Below the pieces are notes generated by a model. That model was given only the letters and a program-made list of their open reading frames with translations, had not been told where the DNA came from and did not search any database. The position numbers were made by a program, and so were the translations under genes. DNA of 64,000 nucleotides. Source: Paragonimus skrjabini miyazakii. Taxonomy: Eukaryota > Platyhelminthes > Trematoda > Plagiorchiida > Troglotrematidae. Location of the stretch: contig JTDE01000038.1 in the NCBI GenBank assembly GCA_014338405.1, positions 302,375-366,374 on the forward strand, read 5' to 3'. This document shows, in pieces, positions 1 to 12,941 of the stretch (the stretch's first letter is position 1; each line of letters begins with the position of its first letter).

Positions 1-1857
1 CGCGGTATTATATTTCCTTCATCGAGTAACGCTATTCTTCGACTGGGGCTGCCCTCCTACGCAGTCACGGATTTATGTCTACTAACTGTTCTAGGTTCCC
101 TAAAAACCTACGACACATTTATGCGGGGGAACCTGGCGTTAACTGTTGCCACCTCTCTAACAGTTGTCTCACTATGAAGGACATTTTTCTGTCCCGATGC
201 GTCAGCCTTGACTGTGATAGCACTTCTGTGCCCTGTAGAGCTTTTGATTTTGTGAGACTAACCGTTCACCTATTTTCTTTTTATTATTTTTCGTGTTTTT
301 TTATCAAAAAAATTTAAAACTGTTTGGAATATACGCCACAAATAATTTTTAATTCGATGACTGGCCCATTAAAGCTTGCTATTCTTGTGAGAGGACTTGT
401 TAATTGTTCTAACTGTTTCTAACTATGCAGCGTCTCATATTTGACAGACAGTTTGTTTTCACATTCACCTTTTTTTACATATCTATTGCTTAATTTTGGT
501 GTCACCGTTTATTCTTCCCTTGAACGAAGCTGTGTATATTGCTCTTCAAAATAAACGATATATTCGATGGACCATAAGGCCGAATTTTTTGTCTGAACTT
601 CGTCTATAGACAATTGAGAAACCGTTTGTGTTACGAGAAAATGCACCTTGTCAAATGCTAGAAAAGTAAAAATGCCATCTGAGTAATTAATGTTACCAAT
701 GCTGTTTACTACAGACCAGAGATGAACTGGTATGTGGAAACCTGGTGTCCACAGAAATGTCAATCAACAATTCATATATAAATGTATGCGAAAACTCTTT
801 TTCATTGGCCGAAAGAAATTTCAACTGTACCCCATCAGCGAATGACTTGAAAGGTCGCGTTACACGTGCCGGGATACTAAACAAGATCTAATCCAATACC
901 AGCAATTTCAAGAGTACAATATGAAAATGACTGAAGGAAGTTAGTAAATACTATAACTGCACAAACCGTTGAAATTTTATGCACAGGCAACATATATCCC
1001 CAATTAAATATAAGCTTATGAATAAGTAAATCGGTAGCTATAGCGATAGATATTGTGAGGATACTTATAAGGTTGTTCCGATGAGTAACTCCGTATCTTG
1101 CTCAAATTCTGAATCTCTATCCTCGAGGATCGTGAGATTATATTGATCGGTTATGAGTTCAGATATGGAATCCATTTTTCACAATTTGAACAGCGGTGTT
1201 ATAGCTAGAAACATTGCACAGAAACTCAAGGAGGTTATAAATATATATTTTTAAAACAGTTTCGCGGCTTAAAACCATGATATAAACGGCAGCCAATACA
1301 TGCAGAGTAACTTCCAATGTTTGTACCCTAAGGTTTTAGCGAGATGTCCAACCATTTTTCAACGAATTGAACTCAAACATATCAAGCTATGGAATATTTT
1401 GGTGCTGAAAGCAGGCAAGCCGCGATAAACGAACCGAACATTATTTCTCCATGATTGCCGAAACATTTTCAGCATGGATCACAGGTAGTGAAAATATCGT
1501 GCGGCTAATGTTCAGATACATCGGCAGCCTTTAAACCGGACAAACACTACAGTTCCATTAACATCTTTTTAAAACAGTTTTGGCTGCGTTCGAACAGTTT
1601 TAGGCCTGCTTGCTAGACGGAGTTTGCGTCGTACACCACCCCATATCAAGCTGGAACAGATAACCAGGCAGTCAGTACAGAAGAGGCAAAATGGACGCAG
1701 GCCCCTGCTCCTCAGGCATGAAATTAAGAAACGACGCCTGCCTATAGGAAAGTATAATTATTAGGACGCGTGATGTGATAAAGAATGTCATGCAACTTGT
1801 CCGTACACCCAAGCGAGCAGAGGAATATAAACAAAAAGCAAGGACAGGTGCGCTCAC
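1..1857. other. Left edge; probably intron of the TRIM-type gene
   Basis: This lies downstream of the exon donor at 1857 on the minus strand, so it is expected to be intron leading to further exons. Short ORFs (75-317 plus, 509-763 and 693-884 minus) show no recognised domain. I see no clear next exon. Confidence 0.4.
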
Positions 1858-2349
1858 CTCCATACAGGCATTTTTGTTTATCGTCAATCGTTCTAATTCG
1901 GCTGAGACAGCATCCTGTGCGTGATCCAACTCCTGCACGCACAAGTGCATTTTGTACAGCATAATTTCTGTACACCGCTTGATCGCCACATTGAAAGTGA
2001 TTACGTTATGATTCAATGCCGAACTGCTAGATGGTACGTTGGTCGAATCTTCCAACGGTTGGTGTTGTTGAGAATCACAAACTGTCAACGAAGTGCAAGA
2101 CGCGTTGGATATCGCCGATCCGTGCGTTCGATCTCGGCATTCGGTGCAGAACACAACATCGCACGTCTCGCAAAACAATAACTCTTGGTTAGGATGCAAA
2201 CGACATTTAGGAACAATGTCGCGTCTTTGGGTGGCGATTAGGTCAAGCAATTGATTGACTATGAATGCCGGTGGAAAAGACCTAGCACCACCAGCTGGCA
2301 CCGCAATAGTCTCCCGGCAAATGGGACAACGGAATGAATCGGACTGCAT
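1858..2349 (-). CDS. TRIM-type gene, exon with RING C-terminal half, B-box and start of coiled coil
   Basis: The exon is 492 bp (164 codons), phase 0 at both ends: acceptor ttttcgatag|ATG at 2349 and donor GAG|GTGAGC at 1857. It begins with the last RING ligands (FRCPICRETI). A B-box type 2 zinc site follows about 45 residues on, CRLHPNQELLFCETC, then FCTECRDRTH. About 17 extra residues separate the last two histidine ligands, which is longer than usual. After a Ser/Pro-rich stretch the chain becomes helical (AIKRCTEIMLYKMH onwards), the expected TRIM coiled coil, and is still open at the donor. The gene therefore continues left of 1858, probably beyond the window. The RING, B-box, coiled-coil order is the tripartite motif of TRIM E3 ligases. 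The ORF runs on to 1672, but the strong donor and loss of family-like sequence after it indicate that part is intronic. Confidence 0.82.
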
Positions 2350-5327
2350 CTATCGAAAATGAATATTGAATAAAAAAATTTGCGGTTATGCTAACGTACA
2401 GAACTTCAACAAAAGAAAGATCACGAAGATACAGTGTGGGATAATCAGGCATCGACATAAAATATACGATGGGTACACCCTGATGAAATATCGTAGGAGC
2501 GGAAGTCAAACATCCGTTGGACCACGGATCAAGTGTGTCAACTATTTAGCCAACAGATAAACTACAGTTCGTACTGGTCCGCTGTAGCATTATGTGTGAA
2601 CTCAGAAATGCACTTTAGGGTATTACAGGTTTTATTTCAGAGCTAGTTTGTTAAAAATTTCACCACGTTACTCCAACTTTTTGGAATTCAAAGATGTGAC
2701 CACTAGAGAAACAAACAGAACACAAATTGGATTTCGAACAGGGAATATCTTCTCGTTCAATAGCTGGTTTGCGTATAGAAGCAACTCAGTAACAGAAGAC
2801 AAAACAACTAGTCCCCACCAGTTGGACAAGCCACGGTTAACTACAGCGAAGAAGAATCAGACAACTGCAAGCAGTTGGTCCCAGTGAGCAATGTTGGACA
2901 GCTCGTTCAACCTAGTCTGGGTTCATCAACATCATGCACGCAGCATAATCGAATCAGCCCAAGGACAGTAAAACAGACACGTATTTCACAGAACCCGAGG
3001 GCGACTAGGTCGAAACAACTGTTTACCACTTCCATAGTGGTCACAGTTTGCAAAATCCTTTCTGAACCAAATCTGGGGCCGTGATGGATGCTTTCTAGTT
3101 TACAGACCAACGACAAACGTGTGATAGATACCACCTTACAAAGAAAGGAAGCGTAGCAGCTAAGGAAAGTAGAAAAACAAACAAGTAAATTGATTTCGCC
3201 TTCAAGCAGGATGAAGTACTGGAGCAATGAATAATACAATGTGGCAACGTGGGAAACCACCAAGCCTATAATCGTGGAATCAAGCCCGATCATTAGCAAA
3301 GTTGCTGTCCAGGTTTGGGTAGACAGACAGCGACAAACGCACGTGTGATTTCCCAAAAAAATAATCAACTAAAATCACGGGCGTTAGAGCAAAACCTGGA
3401 AAAAAAATATCGAGAAAATCGGATAAAGAGAACTGGCAGAAACACCGAGTGTCAGAATCTCACACTTTGCACCAAAGAAAATTCGAACACAATAAGGTCT
3501 TCAAGCAGAAATAGGCTTGAATCCAATTTCACTCACCTAAGGAGCGGTATCTCACTATGAGATTCCAAGGAGGATAGCGAAACACAAGGTACGCTCATTG
3601 ACTGTTGCTATCCACAGTCTCACAAGAGGAGCTAGGTACTGGCTGCGAATAAGAAGGAAGCCGGGGCAATCCGAGCGGAAAATACACACACTCTCGGTTT
3701 TCGAGTATCATTTGATATTGGGTAAGGACGACTCCGCCGTTTACGTGCAGCAACAACTTCATCTTTAAGTCATACACATGAACATTAAGGGAGGGTTCGC
3801 AAGATAAAATCCTTTCAAAATCAGCAGGCTTTTCCAAACCTTAGACTTTATTTTAAAAGATTCACAGGACTACCTCAATATCGTTTCATGTGACACAGAC
3901 GAATACAAATTTACATATTTTACAAACATGTACGCTGGCAATAACTTCTCAGTGATTACACTAGTGTCGTTAAGTACATGTATATGCTGATGTATATACT
4001 AAACATTTTGACCTTAGAAATACAACCAAATTCGAGAGAAAAGTGTGTCAAAATAAACTTAACTATTAGCTGTATAGGATTTAGCACGGCTGTTCAGTTT
4101 GACGTTTTTCCTCAACCAGCCATTCACAACAGCTGTGTTCCTTTGCGTTTTTCGAGGTGGTGCAGTTGACACTGATATGAGGCTAGGTTTATCGGACCTT
4201 TCAGCATCTAGCGGTTTTCTGATGTATTAGCCTGGTCACTGCAAGCATTGGTCTTGATCTTCCCTATGGTGAATACCAATGACATTAGCTACAACCACGA
4301 TAATCTTTGGGCCAGGCCGAGCTCAACACGGGCCTTCTCAAACATTTTAAGAAGCAGTGGTTTGATGAAGTCGGAAGTCATAGTTATGAAACTGTCTTTT
4401 TTTCCTACAGAAGCTAACGTCTAAATCGTTTGTGTTTCTCAAATTATTTTCATTTTTGTTGTTGACCAGGAAGTCGAACTGACAATTCCCCTTCGTCAAT
4501 TCCTACGCCAGCTCCTTAAAGGAAAACCAAATATCCAAGTTTGGGTGTAAGTACACAACTGTCGCTTCTAAAGGTCATGATTTAATGTCTCAGTAAACAG
4601 AATAGCACCGAGATACAAAACTGATTTTGCAAGCCAGCGAACGTTAAACCGTCTCGATGTTTTAAATCGAGACAATGGAAACGTAAAAATTGACCTTGTT
4701 CTAGTAATTAAAAGCGGAAGTACTTTTTTGAGTGTTTTCAAAAGTATACAGAAGATAGCCGAATGAGATATTCACGTCATATCGTTCCATGATTCGCGAA
4801 CTTGCACAAACTTAAGAGACGTTCCTCCGCCTTCCCAACTTTTTGGTGTCTTGTAAACTACAACTATCCTTAATTTCCCAAACCCGTGCAAAGTATGCAT
4901 GGTTACGTAGTCGTTGTTCTGCAGTAATACACGGCATAACAGATTAAGTCAAAAATGTTATAAGCGAGTAAATGAGCAAATAAAACAATGGAGACCCAGG
5001 AAGAGGAGCCAACACTCTCACAAATAAAGGCTCGCCAATGATTGCTACACCCTGCCACGTTCATGAGCTTTTCCATACAGGGCTGTGCACTGTCCAATCT
5101 ATCAAGTCCCACTTCCTAGCCTTGTCTAGCTGAGAAGCAAAGACTTTCGTGGACCTTGAATACGTCGTCGTCTCGCCCCTTGTAATTTATCGCAACCGTC
5201 AGCAGCCACACTGGAAGAAAATGGATGGTGCGGTAGATGCTCTCAAGGTGTATGATAAACGTGACTAAGTCAGCGTAAACTGTGCATTTTCAGTACATCG
5301 GCTATCGGACGTAAATTGAGATTCTTC

Positions 5328-5352
5328 AAATGTATGCGTTGCGCATACATTT
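5328..5352. repeat. Perfect short hairpin
   Basis: Eleven-base arms AAATGTATGCG and CGCATACATTT flank a TTG spacer. It lies inside the TRIM intron and no associated feature was found. Confidence 0.9.
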
Positions 5353-5904
5353 TAATTGCTATAGGGTAATTAGCAAAGACAACGGGGGTCAAACACCGAG
5401 AACCTAAATACATTTTCTGAACGGATGAGCTGGGTGTCCAGACCACAGGACAAAACAGGGCGCATAGACGCACTTTCCTCCTTTCAGTAGATAACAGAAC
5501 GTTTTTGCGACGTCACGAGTAACGGAGATTTGCGAACGCATCACGTGTTTTGTAAACACCTCATTTACAAGATAAACGAGCAACAAACTTAAACAACTTA
5601 CTTGAAATAACAAAGAGAACAAGGATTGAGCCAACCTTGTAACATTATATGCTTTGAAGGTGTAAAATATATACCACATAAACCAACCTATTAGTCGGCG
5701 CAATGTGGTCTGCGTGTTGTCGGCACAAAAACGAGCTAAAACAATACTGTCCACGTGCAACAGCTGGCAAAGCTTTCGAGACCAGGGCGGCAAAATGCAA
5801 AGAGGATATCAGCACCGGTAAGAATTATTCATTCTCAAGCATTTTTTAGAGAGACGTGCTGTGGTCGTGGTTGCGAATAGCACGCAGGGTCACAGACTTA
5901 TAGT

Positions 5905-5978
5905 ATCTGAGATCGAGGTGGTGCAATGATGACGATACTCAGCTACAAGCCACATGGTTGGAAGGTTCGATACCAGTT
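5905..5978 (+). mobile_element. tRNA-derived SINE head
   Basis: A tRNA-like segment has an A-box-like start (gaggtggtgcaatgatgacg) and an exact pol III B box, GGTTCGATACC, at 5964-5974. The anticodon arm is not convincing, so a SINE or tRNA pseudogene is likelier than a working tRNA gene. Sequence after the B box (catgactactcctgtgtgga) may be SINE body; no second copy was found in the window. Confidence 0.5.
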
Positions 5979-7040
5979 GCCATGACTACTCCTGTGTGGA
6001 CTTGGATAGTCTGATAGTAACAAGTCCACATGTGATCACGTGTATTATAAACAGTACAGGCTAGAAACTTAACTTCAAACGTCTGAGTCGTAGTTTACCA
6101 AAATAATTTAGTTTGGCTGCGATCTCACGTGATCTAGATTAAAGTTGTGGATCAACTTCATAAACACGTCGAGGAGCAAGCAAAAGTGCTAGCATGCATT
6201 GAAGTTGTTATCTTTACGCTTCTGTGTGGTAATGTGACGTAGAAATCTCGCAAAATATTCTTAAATAGCTGGCCTGACCACATACCGATGTTCAACGTAA
6301 ACCATCCGGTGTTAACTAAAAGTTTGATCTTGTTGTACTCTACTATCACTTACTTCCTTCACTAGTTCAGGATCCACCTCGGAGAGATCTTCGATCAACC
6401 GAATGTTATTACACACTTTAATAATCCTCGTTCAAACGCTCTTCGATCCCATTCCCTCAGATTTGTGGTGTACGATTGTAATCATGAACACAGAGGCCGT
6501 GCAATTCACTTGTGAGGACCTCTGTGTAAAAGGTATTCTTTGGCATTGGTCATTATGGCACACTAATCCGGACAACGATGCGACCAAACAGATATGGATG
6601 CACACGTTATGAATGCAACCACGTGGTGGTGATTCTGAATTTAGTTCACATTTTAATCAACCAATAACCGGTTATTTACGATTAAAATGGAAACGAAAAT
6701 AACTAGCTCTTCACAACGTATCTACTATTTGTACTTAGGCAAACGGCTAAAATGAAAATGCACACGGTTTCGGAGCAGTTGTCTACGGGATCTATAAGGC
6801 AACGGTTGATGGTAATCATTAGTATTGTCTTATTGGTCAATATGTTAAAACCGAGAGTAGGACGGGAACAGGTTGTCAATATCAATCGTTAATCCTGCGA
6901 GCTATTGTGAATAAATGCACGCTCAATGATCAACACATAATCATTTTATATCTGGAAACCAAATGTTAGGATAGCACGTCATAATAAGCACGTAAAAGTG
7001 ATTCGGCGCCCACGTGATAATTCAGTCGTGTCTAAAGTGA

Positions 7041-7116
7041 GGTCAATGGCGCAGTGGTTAACACGGTTGTCTTGTGATAACGTAACCAAAGATCGAATCC
7101 CAATTAGGGCTCTAAC
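7041..7116 (+). mobile_element. tRNA-derived SINE head
   Basis: The A box TGGCGCAGTGG (7047-7057) matches the consensus, and a B-box-like AGATCGAATCC is at 7090-7100, about the spacing of a tRNA. The acceptor stem does not close, so this is read as a SINE or tRNA pseudogene. It differs in sequence from the copies at 5905 and 28045. Confidence 0.55.
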
Positions 7117-8139
7117 AAGTGCGAAACTCAAATATATGGCACATCCTCTATAGAGGCTGGCTAAGAAGACTATCCGAATACAAAAGTTACGATCAATTTT
7201 AAGTAGTGTACAATTTACAACAAAAAATTCATGATTGCTCTTTAGAAATGCACTTGTATTAATCACATGCAGACAATATACAATACACAGCAGCGATGCC
7301 AAATCCTCAAATCAGTGACACATCAAGCCTGATTAAGTACAAAAACTACGCGGGAACAGGAATCGCATAATTGTCAGTGATGGTCTACATGTGAACGAAG
7401 AAATACACATTACAATCGGCGTTTAAAAATAATCAAGACGTAAAATAAACATGACAATTAATAAACTGCTGCAAAAACTGACTGGTCAAAGTTACTATCG
7501 ATTTTGGTTGTACTCGCAGTTCTACAGTTATGATGTGAGACGATAATCTGAACAGTGGAGGATAGTTCGGTTTTCATCTTCAGAACTCCGCTTAGTGAAG
7601 TTTTCAAGGAGATTCATATTTAAGTTTTTGAATAGTTTTCAAACAGAGCGGCTGTGAAGAGAAACTGCTGTTAAAAAATATTGGATTACTTTAGAAACAA
7701 CCTACCTAATAGAGCAAAATTATATAAGGTGAAACGTATACAGCGAGCGTTACACTTTGTCTTAGTTTGCAAAGTGAAGTTTTTTATTAAAACACTCAGA
7801 GTATACTGACACGATGATAAACCTCAATACATATTTAAAAATTGGCTATTGCCCTCAACCTGAAACCATTTTTCATCCGATGATCAACAGCTCAAAGAGT
7901 GAAATCTTTCAAACATTTAAAAACCACCACTCTCCTGATATATTATGGATGCACAACATTAGTGACAATCTGACAAACTAGAAAACATTTTTCTTTTAGG
8001 TAATGGGATGTTCGCTGAGCTTGTCATTTAGGTTGCAAACGTTTCATCGCCAGACGAGGTGACATCATTAATGCGTAAATGTTTCAGCGTGTAGGTTTGA
8101 GTGTGACGGATGCCTGCACTTACATACCGAAGTAAGTAG

Positions 8140-8348
8140 ACCTTTCGACCTGAATTCTGACTGGTAAGTTTATATTGCTTTGACCTTTGAATTCAATTAC
8201 AACTGGCCGTTTTTTGTTGCATCTCAACGTTGACTTAAGCTTTTTATCTGGAGTCCGACTGGCTGCTTCCAGTTGCTGTTGAACTTTGACCTCGAATCTG
8301 ATTGGTTGTTCCTTGTCATTTGACTGGGTGGGTTAATTTCTTCGTTTT
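8140..8348 (-). repeat. Inverted flank of PLE 1, left copy
   Basis: Read on the minus strand, this matches 9307-9540 over about 200 bases with small indels; shared blocks include GGTCA..TTCAACAGCA and GATGCAACAAAAA. It abuts the truncated RT. The strand refers to its match with the right-hand copy. It also contains a perfect direct-repeat pair on the minus strand, AGGTCA-A-AGTTCA, at 8280-8292. Confidence 0.75.
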
Positions 8349-8365
8349 TGGAGTTCAAATAGTAT

Positions 8366-9260
8366 CCGCGGTTTTATCGATGACACATTCGTTCGAAGGA
8401 ACACACAGACCGTTCGAAAACGTTTTCAACAGCGTTAGACTTATCAGGGAGATTGAAATCGACAACTAACTGCCGTTCTTGGATGTACTAATAAGCTGCA
8501 AACTTCAGGGGATACTGGAGACCTCAGTTTACCGAAAAGTAACATACACGGACCAACTTCTCAGTTCTCTCAGCAACCATCCAATCTGCTATAAAAAAAA
8601 CTGCATTCGAACTGTGGCTAAAAAGTCGAAACACACTGCAGTACCGCAAAACTCTGAAGAAAAGAGGAAAAGCGCTTGCACCGAGTGTTTCTTTGCAACG
8701 GACACCCACGAAATTTCATCAGACAGGGTTTGCTGCAGAACGAACGAGATTCAAGCCTTACGAACCATCAACGAAATGAACTGTACTGTCAAATATCAAA
8801 ACCGTATTAGAAATAACCGCAAAACTTCTGAGACCACGTGGCATCAAACTAGCGCACAAACCAACCAAAGGAACAACCCAAACCCACCGATGGAAAAAAC
8901 CTTACATATAAAGTCCAATGAAATGACTGCGGACAATATTACGTCGGTCAAAGCGGAAGGAAATAATCAACACGAATACATGAACACGAATTGGCCATCA
9001 AGAGACATGACCAATTTTCTTCGACCTTCGTCCACGAGGATCAAACTGGACAAACTTCCAACCTGAGCACCACATAAGTCATTACTCGAGCAAACACCAA
9101 CCAGGCAAGAGAACTTCTCAAGGTCCGGTACTCATTAGCCGGGTCAATAAACAAACACATCGAGCTGAACAATAGCTATGAACCAATGCGAACCAAAGAC
9201 TTGAGGAAATGTAAACTTCATCAAACTCAAATGCCAGCAAACCCGAACGGAGAAACTTGA
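8366..9260 (+). mobile_element. Penelope-like element 1: RT C-terminal part and GIY-YIG domain (decayed)
   Basis: Reading across frames, the segment starts in the reverse transcriptase catalytic region (RGFIDDTF, the family's Y/F-V/I-DD-TF motif, about 8371). It continues with LPFLDVLIS at about 8470 and ETSVYRKVTYTDQ, followed by SNHP, all diagnostic of Penelope-like RTs. Further on come AKLLRPRGIKLAHKPTKG (about 8820) and a C-terminal block, IHEHELAIKRHDQFS (about 8970-9030), as in GIY-YIG endonucleases of this class, then INKHIELNNSYEP near 9150. There are several frameshifts and stops (for example TAA just before LPFLDV), so it is dead. It is truncated on the 5' side and lies antisense in the TRIM intron. 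Confidence 0.8.
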
Positions 9261-9306
9261 ACGGATGGGATCGGTAATCAAAACGGGATAGTGGACAACG
9301 AATCGA

Positions 9307-9540
9307 ATTCCAAAAAAGAAGAAGTGACCCATCCAGTCAAAGGACAATGACCATCCATTCAGACTCGGGGTCAGAATTCAACAGCAGCAGGAAACAGCCA
9401 ATCAAACTCCAGGTCAAAGGCTCAAGAGGTGTGGGAAATAACATATCGCACTAGGTCAAAGTTCAAATGCAACAAAAAGCAGCCAATAGCAATTCAGGTC
9501 ACAGGTCAAAACAACATAGTGACCAACCAGCCTAGAGCTA
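9307..9540 (+). repeat. Inverted flank of PLE 1, right copy, with 42-43 bp tandem units
   Basis: This is the partner of 8140-8348 and lies about 45 bases after the PLE reading ends. It is an internal tandem array: hexamer pairs of the type AGGTCA-n-A(G/A)(G/T)TCA start at 9368, 9411, 9453 and 9496 (periods 43, 42, 43). The copies at 9453-9465 (AGGTCA-A-AGTTCA) and 9496-9508 (AGGTCA-C-AGGTCA) are exact direct repeats with a one-base spacer. PLEs often carry repeats (pLTRs) in inverted order, and this fits. Confidence 0.7.
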
Positions 9541-12500
9541 TTTCGACTACATAACTAGGCACCGGAATTCAGCAACTCCACAGTTAACCAGAACTTAAAT
9601 ATTTTCCGTTGGAACTGAAAAGGAGTGACAAACACTTCACGTTTTTCTAGGTAATGACAAGCTGGCTCAAGATTTCCTAGGTTTTGGCCTTTCATCATCA
9701 TAAACGAGGAGCCAGTGAAATGATCGCACTGGGAAGTAGTTGTAACCAACCAATGAATGAAGTTACTCCATGACTTGACTAAACTTGATGCCCTGTCTAA
9801 TGGACACACGCATAACGCACGGACATGTAATTCAGGTTACAAGGAATAGCGTTTATATGGGGTGCACTCTCAAGAAAACATGGAAACCGATTTCCAAAAA
9901 AGGCGACACTGTGAAGGGATGAGAGCACTATTTCTTCTGACGTTCCGGTAGCGGTCAATGCAAGGTTGAAAACAGTTTCTTATAGGAGTGATCGTTGTGA
10001 AGAGGAGGCATCACACATATACATTCAGACCTCCCAGTTTACACTTCATAAGCAGTGCACTTTTGGACAACACATTAAGTAACACGGTGAAGTGGATGTT
10101 GTCCGAATCCAAACGGTAAGAGAATTCAAGGAAACCACGTTGTCATGTAGTTAGTAGTCATATTTGATAACACTGGCTTATCTTTAGCATTCCATATAAT
10201 GATCAACCTCTCACGTGGACAAACAAGACTTAAAAAAACCAAGTTCAAAAATAAAAAGAGGAAGTGATGGAATCTAATTCCTGAAATTCCCGATTACACC
10301 TGAATAACCAACATTAATGCGTCTACACCTCGCACATAAACAACCGGGTAGCAAGCGAGAGTAAGGTAGCGTTTGCGCCTTTCATTATCCCGCTTCACCA
10401 AGTGTTCTTTCTAAGCATACAACTCAGCCAAACAAGGACAAGTCACACCACCGAAATCGATTACCCCATATTCGGCCAGAAGTTTGATAATCCGCGAGGT
10501 CACCAGTTGGGGTACGAACACAACATACCGTCACTAACTTCCATTCTGTTCGTCACGTGCAATCGACTGACTACTTCAAATCATACACCCGTGAGCATCA
10601 ATGTGGATGACTTTAACGGAAAATAATGTGACGAAAATTTTCTAGAAGGACCTTGCAATCAGGCCGTGCGCTTCAAACACTCAAAAGTCAATGCAGTCAA
10701 AAATTCATACAGTCTACAAAAATAATCGGAACTTTTTCAGTCGTTTTATTCAATCATAGCCTTAAGTACTCACCCAATTTAGAATGGGTCACTTGCGCAA
10801 GTGATATCGATTATCCAGTGTCACTAAGCTCAATATATTTAACGAGCAAACGGAAGTAAGATACTTCAAGATAGTGTATGAAGCAAAAGAATCGTGAAAC
10901 AGTTTTTCCGGAAAACAAAATTATAAAGATAGTTGCCTACTTGTATGTACTAGCCAACATTAGCATCACTGACTGTACAATATAGGGTGGAAAGGGGATA
11001 AGCTTGACTGACAGTTTCAATCGGTAATAACAATGAAAATGAAATAAAACATTTGATTTTACCTAACTCTATTACGCAATAACAAGCAATTACTTTGATA
11101 AGTTACGTAACTCATTGAAAAGACGCGAAGTCGATCTTAATTTCAGGGATTCATCAGTAAGCGAGTGCAAACAGTGGTTCAAAGGTGCATGCAGATTAGA
11201 AAGCATAAACATAGCTAACAGAACAAAAATTTGAAGTAAAGTATCACTAGAAAGTAACATACGAATCGAATAACCCAATCCGCAGCAACCTTACAACTCA
11301 ACAACAAAAGTATCCATGCTACCGTTTGGCGTGAGCAGTTTTTCACCGTTATTGCCTGCCTGTTTGTTCTATCTTCCACTGCTACACAGCCCAGTAAAGT
11401 GAATAAACGAAAACGTACCATAGAGGACGAACAAGGGAGCACGACCCAAGAGGATTTTGGAATGTAATATAAAAACCAATACAGCTGAGCATATAACAGA
11501 TCAACGCGAGTCATTAATTCATTCATCCGATAAAAATTTATCATGTGTACAGTCGCAACGAGCAAAACAATAATGACAATAAGTTGTGCTTAGTCAGAAC
11601 TGTAACACGAAAAAAGATGAGAAGGCTCGTCAGTAGGGAGTTTAGCTTTTCCACGTAAAATGCGGATAAGACATGGAACAGTTATAGCTTGATGCCGTGA
11701 AAAAGACAAAAAAGAGCGGACTAAGTAAACATCTAGTAGATGATTCTGGTACACAGCAGGATGAAATGAAGGACAATAAATGAGAAACATAAGATAGGAC
11801 CTTGTTTTCCAAGTTCTAGCAAGCAGTCACATGTTTTAAACAGATGTGATCACACGAAAACGAACGTTGAATGCAGTTAACTCTAGGAAGACGGCTCATA
11901 GACTTTGAAAAGGATTTTCAAGCACTGACAAAAAGATCTGCAAAAACAATAGCTCAACAGTACAAACAATGCAGGAAAATGTAGGTGTACACAAACTTCA
12001 CAGCTAACTACTAAAAAATTGATAAGGTTAATCCGTCTCACACGAAGAGAGCACGTGCCTAACCATAATAAGCACAGAAACCAGAGGTTTAGAATAAGTA
12101 AGACAACTAAAATGACGCCTAAATCCTCTAACTAATTAAAATGGAGTAATTAGGTTCCGCTAATACGAAAGAGGGGAAAACAAAAAACGGAATCTGTGGA
12201 TCGACGGCCATTGAGCAATCAAACTGATACATTTCGACGTCTGCCATGAACAGGAAGAAAATCATGACAAAAACTGAAGAGAACCATTGTGTAACGCATC
12301 TCAGTCACAGCCTGATTATGAGTGATCTGACATACCTCCGAAGACAATATCGTGCGCACAATCTGCCCAAAATGTGCTTGCTTGGTGTGGCATGCCGGAA
12401 ATTCAAAACGAAAACAGGAGGAAGAGCAACGCTGTTCGGTAACAGAGTAGCTGCGTGAAGATCGGTGCATACAAACTGATGGTTTATTATAGATTTATCA

Positions 12501-12941
12501 GAGAAGACCTACATTCCAAAATTCAAGAAATGCCAGCTAACAACTACTATCTAGTGTACAGGATACATCAAAAGTCGCTCTTCGTCATCTGCAAAGTTGT
12601 GAACAGCCCAACAATAATACAAAAAAACAACAAAGGTAAAACATATTGTACTGCACAGTCCTGTAGGGTACCGCTTGGGTAACTTCGGTCAGACGTCTGG
12701 AACTTCGAGATTTCACCTCCTTGCACAACAATTAAGTTGGTTGATCAATAACAGACTATCCGAACTGCAAACACCGCTCAGTGATATTCTTTGCAGCAGG
12801 CTCCTTACGAACGCAACCTTAATCAGGACGTCCAATAAGTACTGTGAATATGCACTAAGGGAAACACTTGAAAGCATCGTGTGGGAAACAGATGAACGTA
12901 TATGAATAGTTTTCATCTTTACCTAGTAAAAAGCAACGCAC

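Larger units (their letters stand above)
2350..12941 (-). other. 10.6-kb intron of the TRIM-type gene, carrying mobile elements
   Basis: The intron is inferred from the two exons, which join in phase to make a complete RING. Inside it, on the opposite strand, is a Penelope-like element (8140-9540). Two tRNA-like SINE heads are at 5905 and 7041. An 80-codon minus-strand ORF at 3595-3837 and a pair of short ORFs at 2648-3560 are open but not recognised. The stretches 2350-5320, 5400-5900, 6000-7040, 7120-8139 and 9541-12941 hold nothing else I can name. Confidence 0.7.

Noticed and set aside
11215..11565. Membrane protein (hydrophobic 116-codon ORF)
   Set aside because: AT-rich hydrophobic frame inside an intron, no motif, no splice signals.
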